Source of the DNA: Paenibacillus sp. OVF10
GTDB lineage: Bacteria; Bacillota; Bacilli; Paenibacillales; Paenibacillaceae
Length of the DNA stretch: 64,000 nt
Direction: 5' to 3'
Assembly: GCA_022836915.1 (NCBI GenBank)
Contig: CP094668.1
Location: forward strand, 4,650,001-4,714,000
This document shows, piece by piece, positions 1 through 9,989 of the stretch (positions within the stretch are counted from its first letter, which is position 1; each line of letters opens with the position of its first letter). The notes beneath the pieces are model-generated. The model saw only the letters and a list, made by a program, of their open reading frames with translations, made no database searches and was not told where the DNA came from. Position numbers and translations under genes: made by a program.

Positions 1-1357
1 CAATATTCCTCCAGGGTGTTTTCACCACTTAAGTATCTTGCAATCGCAAGACCTTGACGTCCCCCGTCCAAAGGATGCCGAAGAGCGTTAAATACCGCTT
101 CCTCCAGTGACCCCTCCGCATTAGGCAATGTCAATCCTTGATCCTCCATGAATTTCTGAATGCAGAGTTTAAGGAATGGCGGTTTTATAATCTCGTATGC
201 TCGAATCGCTTGTTCAGGACGATTCGCGATCGCGGATTGTAACATGTTCCAAGATACCGTGTACGAATTAAGCTCGTCCCGCAACATTTCAACCAACTGA
301 TAAGGCTCATCCAGAGGCACAAGCCCAGCAAGCAGATCATTTGGACTTTTTGCTCTAGGGTCCATACTCAGCAAGTAACGGCGAACTTCAAGTGGATAAA
401 TCTCATGTAATTGATGTATTGTGTGAAGCAAAACATGCCCAATCTCACTATTTGTATCAAGGAACCGTTGTTTACCTCCACTAATGTTAATCAGGTACAA
501 CAAGGCACCACTCACAAGTACCATCGTTTGATGGAATACTGTGTTTGAACATTGCTCTTTTGAAGAGAAAGACGTATTGGGATACAGTTCAGCTATGAGC
601 TGACTACGCTTCTCCTTGAGGAATTCATCCTTCAATTCTTGGGAAGATCCGTTATGTTTTCCTTGAATATTACTGACCACTACAGGTTCAATCAACGTAT
701 GTAGCTCGTCCCGCAACTTATCTGCATCATTAGCCATTACATGTTGAAACAACACTGGTAACGATTGAACAGAAGATTGAACCTCTGCAAGATGAGAAGC
801 CGTGTCACTGAGTCTTGAATATAGTTGCAGCAGCATTAACGCATTGATTACATCTCGATAATCCCCCTGGGTGTCAGCCTTTTGGAATCAAAAAGCCACT
901 GGGCACGCTTTAATTTACTCTTTAATTCAGTCAAAATTTCGTTCTCGCCTGCAAACTGTTTGATCTTCTCCAACCGGGACAACAATCCATCCATGCGATC
1001 AGCGCTCTTGCTCTTCCCGCTTAATCCGTAGGCTTCGGAGTCATTTCCCATACAGACAGTAAAGGCATCCGTTCTCCATGAATTTCTTTTGGAATAATTG
1101 GATTCCAGATATATCACAATAGCCCCGGCACGGTAAAAGATATCTCCATCGTCTTTCTTAGCGAGCTTCATGAGCAGATCAATCGTTTGATACACATAAT
1201 GACTCGAATTTCCCATCATATCCGGAAACTTGTCTGTCGTTCCTAAGACATAATCAATAATTTCGGAGCTTCGATCTGTTTTTAATGAATACTCGTTTGA
1301 ACAGGTTACTGCGAATTTCTCCACCAAAGTTTCAACTGCGCGGTCTGCGGTAAGCAT
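1..1357 (-). CDS. Large hypothetical protein, N-terminal part (runs off left edge; one frameshift)
   Basis: Start chosen at the ATG of MLTADRAV, preceded by AAGGAGGAATGTGTA. The reading frame breaks at the C-run 863-867: the upstream frame ends in LTPRG and a stop, while the -1 frame continues as DYRDVINALMLLQLYS and stays open to base 1. One missing G on the coding strand joins the halves, giving at least 450 residues, mostly helical and polar, with no signal peptide or membrane segment. I recognise no catalytic motif. The position, last in a MoxR-DUF5682-VWA operon, and the stretch HPLDGGRQGLAIARYL resemble large DUF4132-type proteins, but that is recollection, not a demonstrated match. Only 19 bases separate it from the VWA gene upstream, so co-expression is likely. 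The C-terminus lies outside the window. Confidence 0.6.
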
Positions 1358-1376
1358 TACACATTCCTCCTTGAAT

Positions 1377-2599
1377 TTAAGTGATGATCTCGCCAATCCA
1401 ATCCGCGAGTTCGTTAGGCGTAATTGCTGCTACATGTGCCCCCATATTGGTTAATGTCTGTGCGGCATGTTTGTTATAGACTGAATCCCCGTTAAAATCG
1501 AGCGCGGTGAGAACCAGCAATTTGCATCCTGCATCGATGATATCTTTACAGGCTTTGTACATCTGCGCGATCGGGTACCCTTCCTCCAGATCACTGACCA
1601 GAATAAAGATGGTTTTGCCCGGATTATCGATTAACGTCTCGCCATATCGCAACGCTTTGGTAATATGTGTCCCCCCACCGAGCTGTACATTCATGAGCAC
1701 GTCTACGGGGTCTTCCAGTCTGTCGCTCAGATCAACAACCTGCGTATCAAATATGAATAATTTCGTGCGCAACGCATTCAAGCGATAGAAGATGCTGGCC
1801 ATCACCGAACTGTAGATGACTGAATCCAGCATACTGCCACTTTCGTCTACACCAATGATGATGTTCCACTTGTTATGGGGCTGTATATTCCCGTCGAAAT
1901 ACAGACGATCAATCACAAACCTGCGCTTGTTTTTATCGTAATTCTTCAAATTCTTGGTGATAGTTCGCTTGAAATTCAGATTGCGCAAGGATCGAACTGA
2001 ACTCGAGGTATAGCGACTGCGCTTGCCCATGATACTCGCTCGGGTCTGAGACTCCAGCTTGCTGCGTAGCTCTTCAACCACGGTTCGCACGATCTCCTTG
2101 GCGCTCTTTAACACCTCACCTTTCATCCGTCCTTTGAACTGCATAATGTTCTTGAGCAGATTCATGTTGGGTTCAAGGGATTCAAGCAACTTTTTGTCTG
2201 TTAACAATTCTGTCAGCCCATAGCGGTCAAGCGCCTGTTTCTCCAATATTTCTACCGTTGGTTTGGGGAATAGGTCCCTGACTTTGTGCAGCCATTTTGG
2301 TACAGTCAGATTAGATGCACCGCGTCCTCCCTCTTTTCGGTAACCTTGTTCTTCACCGTATTCACGGTTATACAGATACCCTAGAATCTCATCGATTTCC
2401 GTATATTGAAATTCACCCGAAGTATATTGCTCTGTATTGCACAGCCCTCTTCAGCCGATTCACCGAGAATCAGACGCCAGCGATTTAAGGTTTCAGCAGA
2501 ATGTTGATCCCCTCGTTTGCTTCCATCCGGATTGGAACTTTCACTGATATCTCTGGTTTCGCCCGTTGTCCGATTCGCTTCATTCATATTAGCTTCCAT
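1377..2599 (-). CDS. VWA (von Willebrand A) domain protein, MoxR partner; one frameshift
   Basis: Start ATG has AAAGGAG eight bases upstream. The frame breaks at the C-run 2445-2447: the first part ends in ESAEEG, and the -1 frame resumes with LCNTEQYTSGEFQYTEIDEI, giving about 407 residues once one G is restored. The C-terminal half is a VWA fold with an intact MIDAS: DESGS after IIIGV, the threonine of GGGT, and the aspartate of VSDLEEG. The middle is basic and helical. VWA proteins of this type bind a metal-dependent partner and work with a MoxR ATPase in assembling or remodelling complexes; that role is family knowledge. The gene overlaps the DUF5682 stop by 16 bases, and MoxR lies two genes upstream, which supports one functional unit. 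No secretion signal, so probably cytosolic. Confidence 0.8.
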
Positions 2600-5051
2600 G
2601 CGGTAAACTCCTTTCGAAGCGCTTCATCCCACGTCTTGGACTGAATCAGCATCTGTTCATCAACCGCAGGCCTTAGCATCTCCTCTGGTTCAACCTGATG
2701 CAGACTCGCCACCCGCACCGCAATCAAGCCCGTCTCCATTGGTGTAAAGTAGGTGAATGCCAACCGCAATTCCGGTACCATACTGATGAAGTCGTCGTAT
2801 GAAAGCTGTTCAATCAGATAATTCAACTCGGACAACAGCTGATCTTCATATAAAAAAGCGTCACGTGCTACAGTGAATACTCCCTGTAAAAAAAGTGCGG
2901 TTTGACGGGTCTGATCCGGTGTACCATGGATATAACCACGAGCACGATCAACAATCTCATCTCTGGGCCTGTCACCGAGCCCTGAGGAAATAGCCACACA
3001 TACACCCTCCAGCTGAGCCGGAAGCTGGTGATCCGACAGAAGCTCATTCAGCTGTATTCGGAATGTCTCATCCTGAAAATACCCCTCCGATGACTCTGCG
3101 AGCATGGCTAGCAGCTTCAATCCTTGAATAATGGCTTCATGTTCATCCGGGTTAGCTCTGGAGAGCTGTAACAACTTGTCTACGGCGTTCCTATAAGCTT
3201 CGGATACCAGGTCAGGGAGATGTTGCTCGTCAGATAATCCCAGCAACCTGCGGTGTTGATGAATTCGGTTCAAGACATGCAGGCTGTTACATAAGGATAG
3301 GAAATTCCCGTCGGTTCTCAGCGCCGAGCGCACCTGTTCATAGAGTTTCATCGCAGTGTCCTGAAGCCCCATGAGTAACGCTTGAAGCATGAGTCGGGCA
3401 AGTTCACCGCTATGATGATCCGGTATTTCTTGCATCTGTTCTTCCATTTTGCGTGTAGCCGCTCCAGCAAGCGTTCCGCCATAAAGAGAGTTTTCTATCA
3501 ATCTGGCTTCAATACGGGATGAGTACATATAAATCCAGGTTTCGCGAACAAGATTCATATCACGCTCTGCGATCCAGTCCGGCCCCGATTGCCGTTTCGC
3601 AAATTCCGGAACCAGATAGGTGATGCATTGAATCAATTGGCTTATCTGACGATGCTCCGGTTTCGCATACAGATCCAGAACTTTCTTGTGTTGACCTGTT
3701 GTACGAATCTGCAGTTTGTACTCTGTACAACGCGCCTTGAAGTCCTCCACGATGGGAATACTGAATGAATTGGGAGCCACGCTTCCAATGACGTCTCCAG
3801 TCAATAACTGCTGCAGCTCTTGCAGCGGTTTATCGGTCGCCAAGGTAAGCTCCCCTTCACAAAGGAAGAGAGTGCTGCATCCATCAACTCATAGACGCCG
3901 CCTTCCCTTTTACCCCGAAGCCCGGCAAGACCTTGAATCATGCTGTACGCCTCAATCGCATCACTCGTTGATACATGTTCGTGACCATCCCTTAATTGGC
4001 GCATCAGCCGGGATAACAAGTCCAGAGCCGTTAGATTATACGGTGTACTCTTTTTGCGAAGCAGCTGGTTCCAGATCTGATCGTAATAATTTACATAAGG
4101 CATGCCGCTCGCATATCCATTGAGCCGATCCGCTTCAGCAAAGGTATAGACCATCGGGTACATTTGTTGGTGAACCGTGTCTGGATTAACCGCACTTTGT
4201 TGAGACGTTCCTGGTTTACCTTGTCCATCCAAACGTCGGTCTGTATGCCGTTTATCCATTTCTGGCTGTTCCAATTCCGATTCATGTTTCTCTGACATCA
4301 ACAGTCCATACGTATGAAATCCACCGGTAATGACAAGCACACGGTCATGCTCCTGCACCGCTTGATTAATATGTTGTTTCATATATGCTTCTCTTGCCAG
4401 ATCACCTGAAGACTGTAATCGTTCCGTGGAATAACACATTCGGGATAAGGTACAATACGTGAATACATCCTGCACGAATTCCTCAGTAGACTTCTCCAGG
4501 CCACCGATCTCAAACACCTTTTCCCACAATTCATCAAAACTGCGGCAGTTTGTTTTTTGACACAAACGGTTAATGAAGTCAGAGCCCGCAAGCAAGGTTT
4601 CGTCCTGAATGGAGATCTCCTTTTGTTCTGTCTGGCCGGATTTGGATGCACGAGTGGAGAAGTGTTGATAGTCCAAATCAATAAACTTCGCCGGAATGTT
4701 CAGGCGTTTTGCTTCTTTCAAAGCTACATATTCAGGTGAATACCGAAGCATCGGATAATAGCAGGCTTCTCTCTCCAATTCACTCTCATAGGTATAGTAC
4801 AGACTGACAGGAGGTAAGGTTGCCTCATCACTCAGCACCGAAATTAATGGATTACCGCTCTCCGGTCCTTCAATCAAAATGATATCTGGCTTGTACTCCT
4901 CAATTAATCGTAACAAGTGATACGAACATGCAGGGCTATGGTGTCTAATAGGATAATAGACCGTATGATTACTCAGGTTATATACCTGGGATTCGAACAA
5001 GGATTGTAACTGCTCAACATCAGGGTCCAGTACCGCTGTTAACCGATCCAT
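2584..5051 (-). CDS. DUF5682 family protein (about 822 aa); one frameshift
   Basis: Start ATG follows GAGGAGAGAAA. The N-terminal part (YYPIRHHSPACSYHLLRLIE, then DIILIEGPESGNPL) is typical of DUF5682, a family I place loosely near ChaN/TraB-like folds. It carries conserved His-rich and EGP motifs, an ITGGFHTYG segment near residue 240, and a long helical C-terminal half. The frame breaks at the C-run 3852-3855: FVKG is followed by a stray tail, while the -1 frame reads ELTLATDKPLQELQQLL and runs to the stop. Restoring one G gives one protein of the expected family size. It overlaps MoxR by 13 bases and the VWA gene by 16, so translation is probably coupled. Biochemical function is unknown. 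Confidence 0.75.
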
Positions 5052-6138
5052 TTTCTCTCCTCATAATAGTCCTTCCACATTCCCTCTTCTCTGGAACGCT
5101 CTTTTACGACCTTAGAGAAATAGGTTTTGAGAATGGACAGATCCTTGTCGTTTTCCTTTGCAATGGTCCCCAGCATGTTCTGCACCAACCGATCCAGCGC
5201 AATAGCCTTATCTTCGTAATAATAGGAAGTCATCGCACTCTGGACATAGACAGACACCGCTTCCGCCGTACTCATGGATGCTTGAGGGTGTCAAGTTTGT
5301 AGCCTTCCCGTGTCATGCCGGTGCGCAGTTCCATGAATGTTGTAGCCAGCAATTCAACCACATCCGGGTTAATGTCAATATCAATTCCACTATGTAATAA
5401 CAGGCTTCGTGCCTGGGACTCAATAATTTTGGCTTCCATCTTTACGTTATGAATGGGCTTGATCGTTTCAAAATTGAACCGGCGTTTCAATGCACCACTC
5501 ATTTCGTTAACACCTTTATCGCGAATATTGGCTGTAGCAATGACGTTAAATCCCGGTTGGGCAAACAGCACACCGCCATCCAGTTCCGGGATGCTCATGA
5601 CCTTGTCACTGAGAATACTGATCAGACTATCCTGCGCTTCAGCCGGACAACGTGTAATCTCTTCAAAACGGGTAAGAATTCCTTTCTTCATGCCGTTATA
5701 TAACGGTGATGGCACAAGCGCAGCTTCCGAAGGGCCTTTATCAAGCAGCATGGCGTAATTCCATGAGTACTTGATCATGTCTTCCGTCGTGCCTGCTGTA
5801 CCTTGAATCGTGTTTAGACTGGTACCGGAGATCGCTGCGGTCAGCAGTTCGCTAAGCATGGTCTTGGCTGTCCCGGGTTCTCCCACGAGCATTAATCCTC
5901 GATTGCCTGCCAGAGTAACCACGGCACGTTCAATTAACACGTCATTGCCATAGAATTTGCGGGTAATCGTGATCTCTTCTCCATTTAATAACGCAGGCTT
6001 ATCCCTGCCTATAATAAAATCGCGCACATAGGCGGGAGATAACAGCCAGTTCGGGGGACGTTTCCCCTGATCTTCCTCTCGCAGCGCACGTAATTCAACC
6101 TCGTATAATGTCTCGGCGGGTGGTTTAAGCATCTCCAT
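5039..6138 (-). CDS. MoxR-type AAA+ ATPase; one frameshift
   Basis: The ATG of MEMLKPPAE is preferred over an upstream GTG because AGAGGAGA sits at the right distance. Walker A is GEPGTAKT at residues 86-93; a degenerate Walker B is RFEE near 157-160; the sensor segment NVIATANIRDKG follows. This is the MoxR family of AAA+ chaperones, which pair with VWA proteins. The frame breaks at the GG 5276-5277: KLDTLKHP then stop, while the shifted frame reads MSTAEAVSVYVQSAMTSYY, the normal C-terminal lid, to a stop overlapping the next gene. About 366 residues when one base is restored. First gene of the block, so it probably carries the promoter; no operator was identified upstream. Confidence 0.85.
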
Positions 6139-6454
6139 CGTCAAGGTGTCTCCTCTCACGTAAACAGATCGTATGTTCTTATTCCTATCATTTTATCACA
6201 GCCCTCGAACAACTACCCGGTAAAACGATAAAAATGGTTGAAACGTCCTTCTTATCAGCACTCTTCCTAAGTCCATGGACATAGCCTCTAGCGCAAATAT
6301 GAAGGTGAATTATCCTTACAACCGTGCCTAAACACTGTTTTCGGCTCCGAATCAGCATGCTTATTACCCATGCAAACGCATTGTAGGCCATATGACCTTA
6401 GGATTCATTACACTTTCGATCATGTGTTTCAACCAAATGAAGCCCATTATTACA

Positions 6455-6490
6455 AAGAAGACACAGGCCATCAGCAGCTTGTGTCTTCTT
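6455..6490. terminator. Hairpin in a 420-base gene-free gap
   Basis: Perfect 11-bp inverted repeat AAGAAGACACA / TGTGTCTTCTT with a 14-base loop, A-rich on one side and T-rich on the other. It lies 65 bases beyond the stop of the aldo/keto reductase, so it is most likely that gene's terminator. The rest of 6139-6559 holds no convincing gene; it should contain the promoter of the MoxR operon, which I could not place. Confidence 0.7.
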
Positions 6491-6559
6491 AAATGTTCAA
6501 ATTTCACCCAATATCTATGAATTTTGATCGAAACGAACCACTCTCTCAGAATTCCCTAC

Positions 6560-7537
6560 TTACATTCTACGCCCGCATGAAGCGGAATACAGCTCGTACC
6601 ACTCATAACGGGTAAGCTCAATATTTATTGCATCACGACAGGCCAGAATACGTTCTGGTCGAATCGAACCAATGACAGGTTGTATCCCTGCTGGATGCTT
6701 CATTAACCAAGCCAGTACAATAGACTCCGGTGTAACTCCACGCTCCTTAGCCATTCGATCAACCAATTGAGCCGTATGCTCAATTTCAGGACGCTGTCCC
6801 TCAACTACCCTGCCAGTAAATCGTCCTTGAGCAAGTGGACCCCAAGCCTGCAGTTGAATATGCTCTGCCTGACAATATTCCATCGTGCCATAAGGAAATA
6901 CGTTGTCTCTGGCTTGCGGCCGATTAACTGTCACACCGGCTTCTACGAATCCGATTTTATCCAGACTCATCTCCAGCTGATTCACAATCAGAGGTACTTT
7001 ACTATGAAGCTGAAGAAAACGAATCTGTTCAGAACCCATGTTGGACACTCCAAAATGGCGCACTTTACCGGAATGATGCAGCTCAGCCAGTGCGTCTCCA
7101 ATCTCTTGCGGATGGGCAAGTGGATCAGGACGATGTAACAGCAAAATATCCAAATAATCGATGCCGAGCCGTTCCAGGATACCGTCCACACTCGCCAGAA
7201 TATGTGCACGTGAGGTGTCATAACGCTGCGGTCCTTCATCATCACCTACAAGACGTATACCACACTTCGACTGTATAATGATCTGCTCACGCAAGCCGGG
7301 AGTTTCGGATAAAACTCGCCCCAAGACATGCTCTGCCTTACCACGTGTGTAAATATCCGCCAGATCAAAGTGATTAATGCCGATTTCGATAGCTGCTTCT
7401 ACCGCTCGATGACCTTCTACGACAAGATCTGAAGTAATGGGGAGCCCATCCCATTCACCCCCAAACCGCATACAGCCAAGAACCATTCGACTTGCCGGAA
7501 TCTGGTGGTGATGCAAAGGAAGTTGTGCGTAAGACAT
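6560..7537 (-). CDS. Aldo/keto reductase (YdhF-like)
   Basis: The ATG of MSYAQLPLHHH is chosen because GAGGTGA lies eight bases upstream; the longer frame adds twelve unlikely residues. The AKR (beta/alpha)8 barrel is evident: GCMRFGG near the N-terminus, FDLADIY with the catalytic Asp/Tyr, the lysine in IIQSKCGI, the histidine in LLLHRPDPL, GVSNM, and the cofactor loop IGSIRPERI. About 325 residues, normal for an NADPH-dependent carbonyl reductase of the E. coli YdhF type. The substrate cannot be told from sequence. It is monocistronic, divergent from the P450 gene, with a hairpin after its stop. Confidence 0.88.
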   Translation of the reverse strand: MSYAQLPLHHHQIPASRMVLGCMRFGGEWDGLPITSDLVVEGHRAVEAAIEIGINHFDLADIYTRGKAEHVLGRVLSETPGLREQIIIQSKCGIRLVGDDEGPQRYDTSRAHILASVDGILERLGIDYLDILLLHRPDPLAHPQEIGDALAELHHSGKVRHFGVSNMGSEQIRFLQLHSKVPLIVNQLEMSLDKIGFVEAGVTVNRPQARDNVFPYGTMEYCQAEHIQLQAWGPLAQGRFTGRVVEGQRPEIEHTAQLVDRMAKERGVTPESIVLAWLMKHPAGIQPVIGSIRPERILACRDAINIELTRYEWYELYSASCGRRM

Positions 7538-7726
7538 GTCAGCGTTCACCTCATTTTCATTTTTACCAAGCATAATAATCGATTCTCTCTACCATGTCTT
7601 CTTCCATCTTACTCTATTTTCCTGCTCTATCATCCAAATGAAGAAAAAACAAGGTTTCAAAAGCTTGTGTATTGAATATATAGAGGGTGCAGGTATTATG
7701 CAGGAATATGAGAGGAGATATTACAT

Positions 7727-8925
7727 TTGAACCCGAATGAACCCAACGAGTCCTCAAAGCCAGCGTTTTTCACGAAAGAATTCACGCATAACCCTTACCC
7801 GGTGTATGAAAAGTTAAGAAAAGATGAGCCCGTTTTCAGAGTCATGTTTCCTCATGGGGAATTCGGCTGGATTATTACCCGATACGAGGATGCAGTCCAG
7901 ATTCTGAAAGATCCTCGATTCAGCAAAGACATGGTCCGACGTTACGGCGCTGACAATCAAAGCATCTTCTCGAATAATATGTTGTTCTCCGATCCGCCAG
8001 ATCATAGACGTCTTCGGGGACTTGTGCAGAAAGCATTCACACCCAAACTGGTCGCAGACATGCGAAGCCATATTCGGGACATTGCTGATGAACTGCTGGA
8101 CAACCTCCCGTCACAGGAAAAAATGAATCTGATCGATGACTTTGCCTTCCCGCTGCCTATCATTGTCATTAGTGAAATTCTGGGAGTACCTCTTGAGGAT
8201 CGTGACAAATTCCGCTTGTGGTCCAATACGGTAATCGATGCTTCCACAGCCGAGAGCGCCGAGCTGTTTGAGCAGCATGCAAGGGAGTTTACGGATTACC
8301 TTACGGCCTGGTTTGCAAAAGTTCGCCGAGATCCCGGCACTGATCTGATCAGCCAGCTTGTCATTGCAGAAGAATCCGGGCAGCACTTAACTGAACAAGA
8401 ACTGCTTGGCGTGGTCTCCTTATTAATCATTGCCGGTCATGAAACAACTGTTAATCTCATCGGCAATGGGATTCTCGCCCTGCTGGAGCATCCAGAGCAA
8501 CGCGAACTGCTCATCAAGCAGCCTGAGCTTATTCACAATGCCATTGAAGAGATGCTTCGTTATAACGGGCCTTTGGAGTTCAGCACATCTCGCTGGGCTC
8601 TGGAAGATATTGAATTCCGTGGAGAGCATATCGCTCAAGGTGAACTTGTCATTGTTGCGCTTGGTTCCGCCAACCGGGACGAACAGCAGTTTAAGGATGC
8701 TGATATCTTCGACATTACCCGGGAAAAAGTTCGCATCTGGCTTTTGGCAAAGGCATTCATCTCTGCCTGGGAGCACCGCTTGCTCGTCTGGAAGGTGAGA
8801 TTGCAGTCAGCACACTTCTGAATCGTTTTCCAAATATACAGCTTCAGGCAGATGTGAATGAACTGGAATGGAGACCTGGCATGATTGTTCGTGGTGTCAA
8901 GGAAATCCCGGTTCAACTTAAATAA
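7727..8925 (+). CDS. Cytochrome P450 (CYP107-like); one frameshift before the heme motif
   Basis: TTG start preceded by GAGAGGAGATATTACAT. The soluble bacterial P450 architecture is complete across the break: I-helix AGHETT at residues 236-241, the ExxR helix EEMLR near 274-278, then after the break SSHLAFGKGIHLCLGAPLAR with the cysteine heme ligand. The first frame runs on to a stop at 8821 without a heme motif. Adding one A to the A-run 8724-8728 restores the FGxGxHxCxG motif and an end at 8925, giving 399 residues. It is a class I-type monooxygenase needing external ferredoxin and reductase, neither of which is in the window. The substrate is unknown; neighbours give no clear pathway. Confidence 0.88.
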
Positions 8926-8965
8926 TAGCTAAATATGAATAAATGAAAGCGAGGCACATGACATC

Positions 8966-9301
8966 ATGGAAATAAACACCTTGGTATGGATCGTTCTGCT
9001 GCTTCTGATCCTTGTGTTACTGGTCAGAGTCACCAGTCTGCAACGCCAATTAAATGAATTGAAAAGTGATGTGGAGCGTCTGGAGAACGGTTCAACAGTC
9101 AGCGCCCGCTCTGACTTCAATTACACATTGTCGCCGAAGGAAACATCTCACACAAGCCAACCAGCCCAATCGGATCTGGATCAGGAACTGCTTACACTTA
9201 TACAACAAGGGAAAAAAATTATGGCGATCAAACGACTGCGTGAAGCCCGAGGTCTTTCGTTGAAGGAAGCCAAAGACTATGTTGATTCCCTAGATCGGTA
9301 A
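8966..9301 (+). CDS. Membrane-anchored ribosomal L7/L12 C-terminal-domain-like protein
   Basis: 111 residues. One N-terminal membrane segment (residues 5-21, VWIVLLLLILVLLV) is followed by a short coiled coil (LQRQLNELKSDVERLE), a polar linker, and a C-terminal segment KIMAIKRLREARGLSLKEAKDYVDSL. That last part matches the ribosomal bL12 C-terminal fold, where the alternating lysines normally contact translational GTPases. It is not bL12 itself: the dimerisation domain is absent and a membrane anchor replaces it. The gene starts 40 bases after the P450 stop on the same strand and may be cotranscribed. Function unknown; family members are usually annotated only by the domain. Confidence 0.75.
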   Translation: MEINTLVWIVLLLLILVLLVRVTSLQRQLNELKSDVERLENGSTVSARSDFNYTLSPKETSHTSQPAQSDLDQELLTLIQQGKKIMAIKRLREARGLSLKEAKDYVDSLDR

Positions 9302-9420
9302 TATACAACTCACATAACTCTCCGGGGAAGTTACTCCAGACTTTCGGTTGTTAACACAGACGCAGTAGAAAGTGTGGAATCTTCACCGAGAGTTTACTTT
9401 TCTAACGACATATGCTACTG

Positions 9421-9444
9421 TTATTTCTATATTACTAGAAATAA
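9421..9444. promoter_or_regulatory. Probable ArsR operator, copy 1
   Basis: Perfect palindrome with arms TTATTTCTA and TAGAAATAA and a 6-base spacer, 24 bases before the arsR-family start codon. Same arms and spacing recur at 9769 and 9934, which makes autoregulation by the adjacent regulator likely. Confidence 0.75.
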
Positions 9445-9468
9445 GAAATAAAGACGAAAGGACAGATC

Positions 9469-9756
9469 ATGATGCAATCAAACTCGAATGAGATTGAACA
9501 AGTCGTCAAAATTCATAAAGCGCTGGGCGAGCAAACACGCTACAATATCATTCAGATTTTATCGAACGAAAGCAACCTGTGTCCCGCCGATCTGGAGAGC
9601 CGCCTTGTTACGGTTGCCCTATCAACTCTGTCTCATCACCTGAAACAGCTATCCGATTGTGGCCTGCTTACATCGCAGAAGAAAGGTACGTATATCTACT
9701 ACAGCCTAAACACGGAGACTGCACAAAAGTTTGTTCCCTATCTGCTAAATAAATAA
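9469..9756 (+). CDS. ArsR-family winged-helix repressor
   Basis: 95 residues. Winged helix with HKALGEQTRYNIIQIL, the recognition helix around VALSTLSHHLKQLSDCGLL, and the wing KKGTYIYYSLN. There is a cysteine in NLCPADLE but no CxCxxC-type metal site, so a classical arsenic or zinc sensor is doubtful; it may sense an organic or redox signal. The start follows GAAAGGACAGATC. Matching palindromes occur before this gene and twice before the MFS gene downstream on the same strand, so I infer that it represses itself and the pump. Confidence 0.88.
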   Translation: MMQSNSNEIEQVVKIHKALGEQTRYNIIQILSNESNLCPADLESRLVTVALSTLSHHLKQLSDCGLLTSQKKGTYIYYSLNTETAQKFVPYLLNK

Positions 9757-9768
9757 AAAATTTGAGTT

Positions 9769-9792
9769 ATATTTCTATATAATTAGAAATAT
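9769..9792. promoter_or_regulatory. Probable ArsR operator, copy 2
   Basis: Perfect palindrome ATATTTCTA, 6-base spacer, TAGAAATAT, immediately after the arsR stop. It lies at the start of a 233-base gene-free gap leading to the MFS gene; apart from operators the gap shows only AT-rich promoter-like sequence. Confidence 0.7.
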
Positions 9793-9933
9793 CGAAACAG
9801 TACCTTAACATTTATTAGTAGCACTAGGTCACCTAAGTTTACGCTTATATCAAATATTCATTATCTAGGTTGTAACATTACCATTCGCGCAGATAGGGTG
9901 CATTCAGAGAGTTCATTTCTTGTTCTATCGTCT

Positions 9934-9957
9934 TTATTTCTATATTTCTAAAAATAT
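9934..9957. promoter_or_regulatory. Probable ArsR operator, copy 3 (imperfect)
   Basis: Arms TTATTTCTA and TAAAAATAT with the same 6-base spacer, 33 bases before the MFS start; the right arm differs from copy 1 at two positions. The placement suits direct promoter repression of the transporter. Confidence 0.6.
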
Positions 9958-9989
9958 AATAATTACAATTAGAAAGAGGTTATGTTTCC

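Noticed and set aside
6188..6391. 67-residue minus-strand ORF in the gap after MoxR
   Set aside because: No RBS, no recognisable family, composition unlike neighbours; sits in a gap expected to be regulatory.
9302..9420. Possible long hairpin or small RNA between the L7/L12-like gene and arsR
   Set aside because: Arms near ACTCTC and GAGAGT are short, interrupted and about 70 bases apart; not enough to call.
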